64,000 nucleotides of DNA from Paramecium octaurelia (lineage: Eukaryota; Ciliophora; Oligohymenophorea; Peniculida; Parameciidae), in the NCBI GenBank assembly GCA_905182995.1, contig CAJJDP010000034.1, positions 248,001 to 312,000 of the forward strand, in the 5' to 3' direction. Positions 60,273 through 64,000 of this stretch are shown in pieces (positions within the stretch are counted from its first letter, which is position 1; each line of letters opens with the position of its first letter). Position numbers and translations under genes: made by a program. The notes below the pieces were generated by a model. That model worked only from the letters and a program-made list of their open reading frames with translations, did not search any database and was not told where the DNA came from.

Positions 60273-62460
60273 TCATACTTCAAAAAACATTTCCCTTCTA
60301 AATTATGTTAGAATGAATAATACTTTTTGACAAACCTTTTGCTAAATGCATAGCAATCTCTCTTTTTTTCCTCCCATTTTCCAACCTTCATACTATTTAG
60401 ATATTGACCTTAATATATGGTTTAACTCCAACTAAATATTCCTCAATATAAATACTTCGAAAATGTATCACTCAATTCAATCCAATTTCCTTATTTAATC
60501 CCTTATTTCTACATGTCATATGATCCTCCACCACTATTTTTAAGTTACTTATTAATTGTCTTACATCAATTCAAAATTTTCACCTAAGATTTCTCTATAA
60601 TAGATATCCCACCTGCCTATTCTCTATCCATTTTTATACTCGCCATTATAAGTGACTTAACTATCACTAAAACATAGTTCATATCTTTTTACTCTCTAAA
60701 ATTATCCCACAATTCAATCCATTTTCCTTATTTTAATCCATTTTCATAGTTATAATTTCCTCCTCCACTTATAATTAAATATATTAAAATAGATTACATC
60801 TTTTCTAATAATGAATGATCTCTCCTAAGTAATATATTCCATCGTCCAACTTTTTTATTGTTTTTATATTCCCCCTCATAAATAGTTTAGTTTGATCTAA
60901 ATAATAAGTGTAAATCATTATACTTCGTAAAGGTTTCATTCAACTCTGTCCATTTTCCTTCCTTAATTCCAAATTCAAATTAATGATAATTTCCACCACT
61001 ACTAAAATCTATTATTAATTCACTTACCAGTAAATAAAATTGTCTTTTGCTGATTCTCTCCAATAAGTTTTCCATTGACCAAATTTTTTCCCATTTTTGT
61101 AAACACCATTATTGGTGATTTATCTAAACCTAATTTAAGTTTTAATAATTATCTACTTTTCAAAATTATCACTTGAATCAATCCAATTTCCGTTCTTAAG
61201 TTATCCGTTCTCTATTTCAAATAATCCACCTCCACTTGTTAATTAATAAGTATAAGTATTTTACATCAATTTTGCTTATCTATCATCACTCCAATATAAG
61301 TCCCAAATACCAACTTTTTCACTTTTTTTATATTCACCGCAATATTTGATATTGTTTCCACTATTTTAAATAGCTTATTTTCTACATAAAAAAACTATCA
61401 TTTAATTCAATCCATTTTCCATTTTTTAATCCTTGCTAATCATACGATCCACCACCGCTTAATACAAATGTTTCATAATATTAATACATAATTTCAAATG
61501 AATCAGAGAGATATTCATCACTTAATATATTCCATCTACCAATTTTATAACCATTTTAATACAACCCATTAAATGTGACTTATTTATCTCTTATACAATA
61601 ATTTCTTAATCACTTTTTACTTTCGAAAATCAATTAATTCTATCCATATACCAACTTTCAACTCCTTACCTTGATTATCATAATATCCTCCACCACTAAA
61701 TCATAATTATAAGTGATTCATACATCTCTGTAAATGATTAATATCCATTCTGCCTCAAACATTCAGTCCACCTACCAATTTTCTTACCAAAATTGTACAT
61801 TCCATTATAAGTGATTTGCTTATCCCTTATGAGGTGTTAATCTCATATATACTTTTGAAATAATTCGCTCAAATCTATCCAGTTTCCATCCTTTAGTCCT
61901 TGTTCATTATAATCTCCTCCACCTCTACAAAGAAATGGAAATAATAATACATTTCCTAATCTCCAAAGAAATATTTCCATTCTCCTATTCTCTAATCATC
62001 AAAATACTCTCCTACTTCATATACTTATGCTTATCTATCAATTATGATTATTAAATCTAACTCTTACTCTGTATAATTGCTTCTTAATTCTCTCCAAGCC
62101 CCTATTTTTTTTCCATCTTCTGTGTACTAACCACCTATGTTTTTTAAGATTTGACCTTTCCAAGATGTTTTCCATTTTCCAACTTTTTTTAGATTCTATC
62201 CATACTATCCATGCCATTGAAGATATTTGATCTGTTCTAAATTATTTAGAATTTCAGGAGGTTTTTAAGGGTCTTTATTGTGATCACTAAATTTTAATTA
62301 ATAAAATTAACATTCTCAATATTTGGCCGTCAGTAACATACTTGATTTCTTCATTATTATTGATTATAATTTAGAATTTGGTCCTCAAAAATTGATACCA
62401 AAATAATTTCTCACCTTCGAGCTCCTAAAATTAATAAATTTATACTTTTGTCATCATCAT
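60273..62460 (-). CDS. GGGxYDxxGxKxGxW repeat protein, complete or nearly so
   Basis: This is the second member of the repeat family seen at 2-917. It probably starts at ATG 62460 (MMMTK, then a 21-nt intron, then ELEGEKLFWYQFLRTKF). A further intron near 62293-62317 leads into the first repeats (GKWKTSWKGQ; GGQYTEDGKKIGAWRELR). GGG codons recur near 61911, 61683, 61450, 61228, 60990, 60761 and 60518, a spacing of 220-245 bp, with one small intron per unit. Each unit contains GGGxYDxxGxKxGxWIEL and a partner GxYxxGxKxGxW. The last exon is uncertain: the plain frame runs on towards the next gene, and a 38-nt intron gives a stop near 60273. Function unknown. Confidence 0.7.
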
Positions 62461-63314
62461 TAGAAGATAGATAAAATAATTTAATTTTAATTTATTCAAC
62501 TTTAATTATATATAATTAAAATTTAAATAATTCCTTATTTAAATAAATGATATTTTCTTAGAAGACTAATCATCAATGTGTCATAAAAATTTATGAGATT
62601 ATTATTCATTAACAATTAGTGAGTATTTCAAAACTAGTTTAACTAGTTGCTATGTTTAAAAGTCAACATTGTTATTTGATTATATTGATTACAAAATGTT
62701 TGAAATTATTAAAGCTATGCATTTAAAGACTGGATTATTTAAGTATCTTCATTAATTCGATTGATGGTTTTATTTGGTTGTGTACAAATACTTTATGTAA
62801 AATATCGAAATAAATCAATAATGCTATAGGGATACCAGTTTAGGTTGTAGCAAAATAAATATTTATTATTAATTATGAATAATTGAAGTGCTTTTAATTA
62901 AGCCTCCACTAGTTTTGACTATTTATTCTATTATTACAACTAATGAAAGTATTGTGCATTTGAAAACGCAATAAAAATTATTTATAAAAATTGCATTGAT
63001 GTTCTATTTTATCACTTAATTAAAATTAATTAAATTAACTATCAAAAATTAGAAACAGTTTTTATAATTTACTAAGTTGCTATTGATTAAACTGAACCTA
63101 TTTATTCAAAAGTAATACTTAAAAACAAAAACTAATCATTCTAAACCATGGTATGATCTTTTTTGCATCAAAAAGTAAATTGTGTAAGTTTCTATAATAT
63201 TGAGATTAGGGAAACATTTATAGATGTAAGAAAACTTTCCATTTTAATAGAATTTCTGATTGCTTTGTAATTTTTATGATTCTTATGATAATATATATAT
63301 TATAATTAAATTAC
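62461..63314. other. AT-rich gap without a supported gene
   Basis: About 850 bp lie between the divergent repeat gene and the EGF-like gene. Open frames exist but are Asn/Ile/Lys-rich noise. No RNA gene or repeat was seen. Confidence 0.45.
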
Positions 63315-64000
63315 ATGTTAAATCATTTTCTAAAACTCATCTTGACGATAGAAATTACTAGGAGTTACTTACTTTAATAAGTCAACTTTAATGCGGATAA
63401 TTAATGGTAGACATTAAGTTATCCTGCTAATCAATCTATATTTATAGTTGACCAATTAGACACAAAATATTGTTACATTAGAATAACTCTAAGTGAATAT
63501 GATCCTGGTCTATCACTTATTGCAGATTATTAATAATATCCAAACATTAGCCTGTATACAAAATATAAATAAGGACACAAAGTAGACAGAATTAGGTATC
63601 AATTATATTCTAATAAAGCCAAGTTGAAAATAGGAAAACTAGGTTTCTTAAATTGTAGTCAGGAAAGGGAAAAATCTACATATTAGCAACGGGTAATAAT
63701 ACAAAAGATAAATATCTAATTTCAATTAGTGGGAGTAATGAAGAATAATGTGATAATGACTGTTCTAAAAAAGGTGTTTGTTAGGTAAAAACCCCTTATA
63801 TTATAAGGCTAATGGATGCAGTTGCCATCAGTCCTATATTGGGAATGATTGTCATCAAATATCTGAGGAATTATTAGCAGGTACCTCAAAATAATTAAAT
63901 TTTTCAAATTCGCAATAGCTTTATTTTTTCTATATTGATCTTAGACCTATGTAGGAATTCACACTCGAAATTGATTTTACTTGGTCTTAAAAAGGTGTTT
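63315..64000 (+). CDS. EGF-like domain protein, 5' part
   Basis: This gene runs off the window. Introns are placed at 63596-63618 and 63785-63807 (both 23 nt). The start is ATG 63315 (MLNHFLKLILTIEITRSYLL), a moderately hydrophobic N terminus that may be a signal peptide. A beta-rich region (NQSIFIVDQLDTKYCYIRIT; GKIYILATGNN) precedes an EGF-like module CDNDCSKKGVC...GCSCHQSYIGNDC, whose second half lies after intron 2. A beta-sandwich-like stretch follows to the window end. It is likely secreted or a surface membrane protein. Confidence 0.75.

Noticed and set aside
60273-62460. CRISPR-like or satellite array because of the 230-bp periodicity
   Set aside because: The periodic elements are codons of a protein repeat with varying bases and mini-introns, not identical DNA repeats.

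Overview
The window is macronuclear DNA of a ciliate, almost certainly Paramecium (aurelia-complex-like). TAA and TAG are read as glutamine and TGA is the only stop. Genes are broken by very short introns (20-30 nt, GTA...TAG/AAG), intergenic gaps are often under 100 bp, and the sequence is strongly AT-rich. Read with the standard code, almost every gene here falls into short false ORFs. All coordinates below come from translation with TAA/TAG=Gln and hand-placed introns. Most multi-exon models were tested by checking that the exon sum is a multiple of three.

Region 1 (1-36,911) is gene-dense and looks like ordinary housekeeping and ciliary gene content. In order it holds the end of a GGGxYDxxG-repeat gene, a giant EF-hand + triple-EML WD40 protein, two small genes, a THOC3-like WD40 protein, an EF-hand/PH/kinase (CDPK7-like layout), a coiled-coil protein, a TTLL3-type ligase with an IQ tail, a ubiquitin protease, a degenerate small GTPase, a second kinase, arginine kinase, ribosomal protein eS24 (RPS24), a very long coiled-coil/LamG protein, further coiled-coil genes, a SelW/Rdx-like protein, a P-loop protein lacking the Walker lysine, a small conserved-looking gene and a CCT-motif protein. 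Several products (EML, TTLL3, coiled-coil proteins, arginine kinase) suggest cilia and microtubules, although the genes are probably independent transcription units.

Region 2 (36,912-63,314) is sparser and more AT-rich. It contains WD40 proteins, a large Cys-rich (DUF4215-type) multi-pass membrane protein, a B-box-like/TPR protein, an ankyrin gene, a second zinc/WD40 gene and a second GGGxYDxxG-repeat gene. Between them lie open blocks interrupted by TGA or frame changes, which look like decayed gene copies. Two single-N joins (53,865 and 56,238) are flanked by about 1.5 kb perfect direct repeats. These are best explained as unmerged contig overlaps, so the ankyrin gene shown three times is probably one gene.

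Region 3 (63,315-64,000) is the 5' part of an EGF-like domain protein running off the window. No tRNA, rRNA, CRISPR, LTR element or DNA transposon could be supported.
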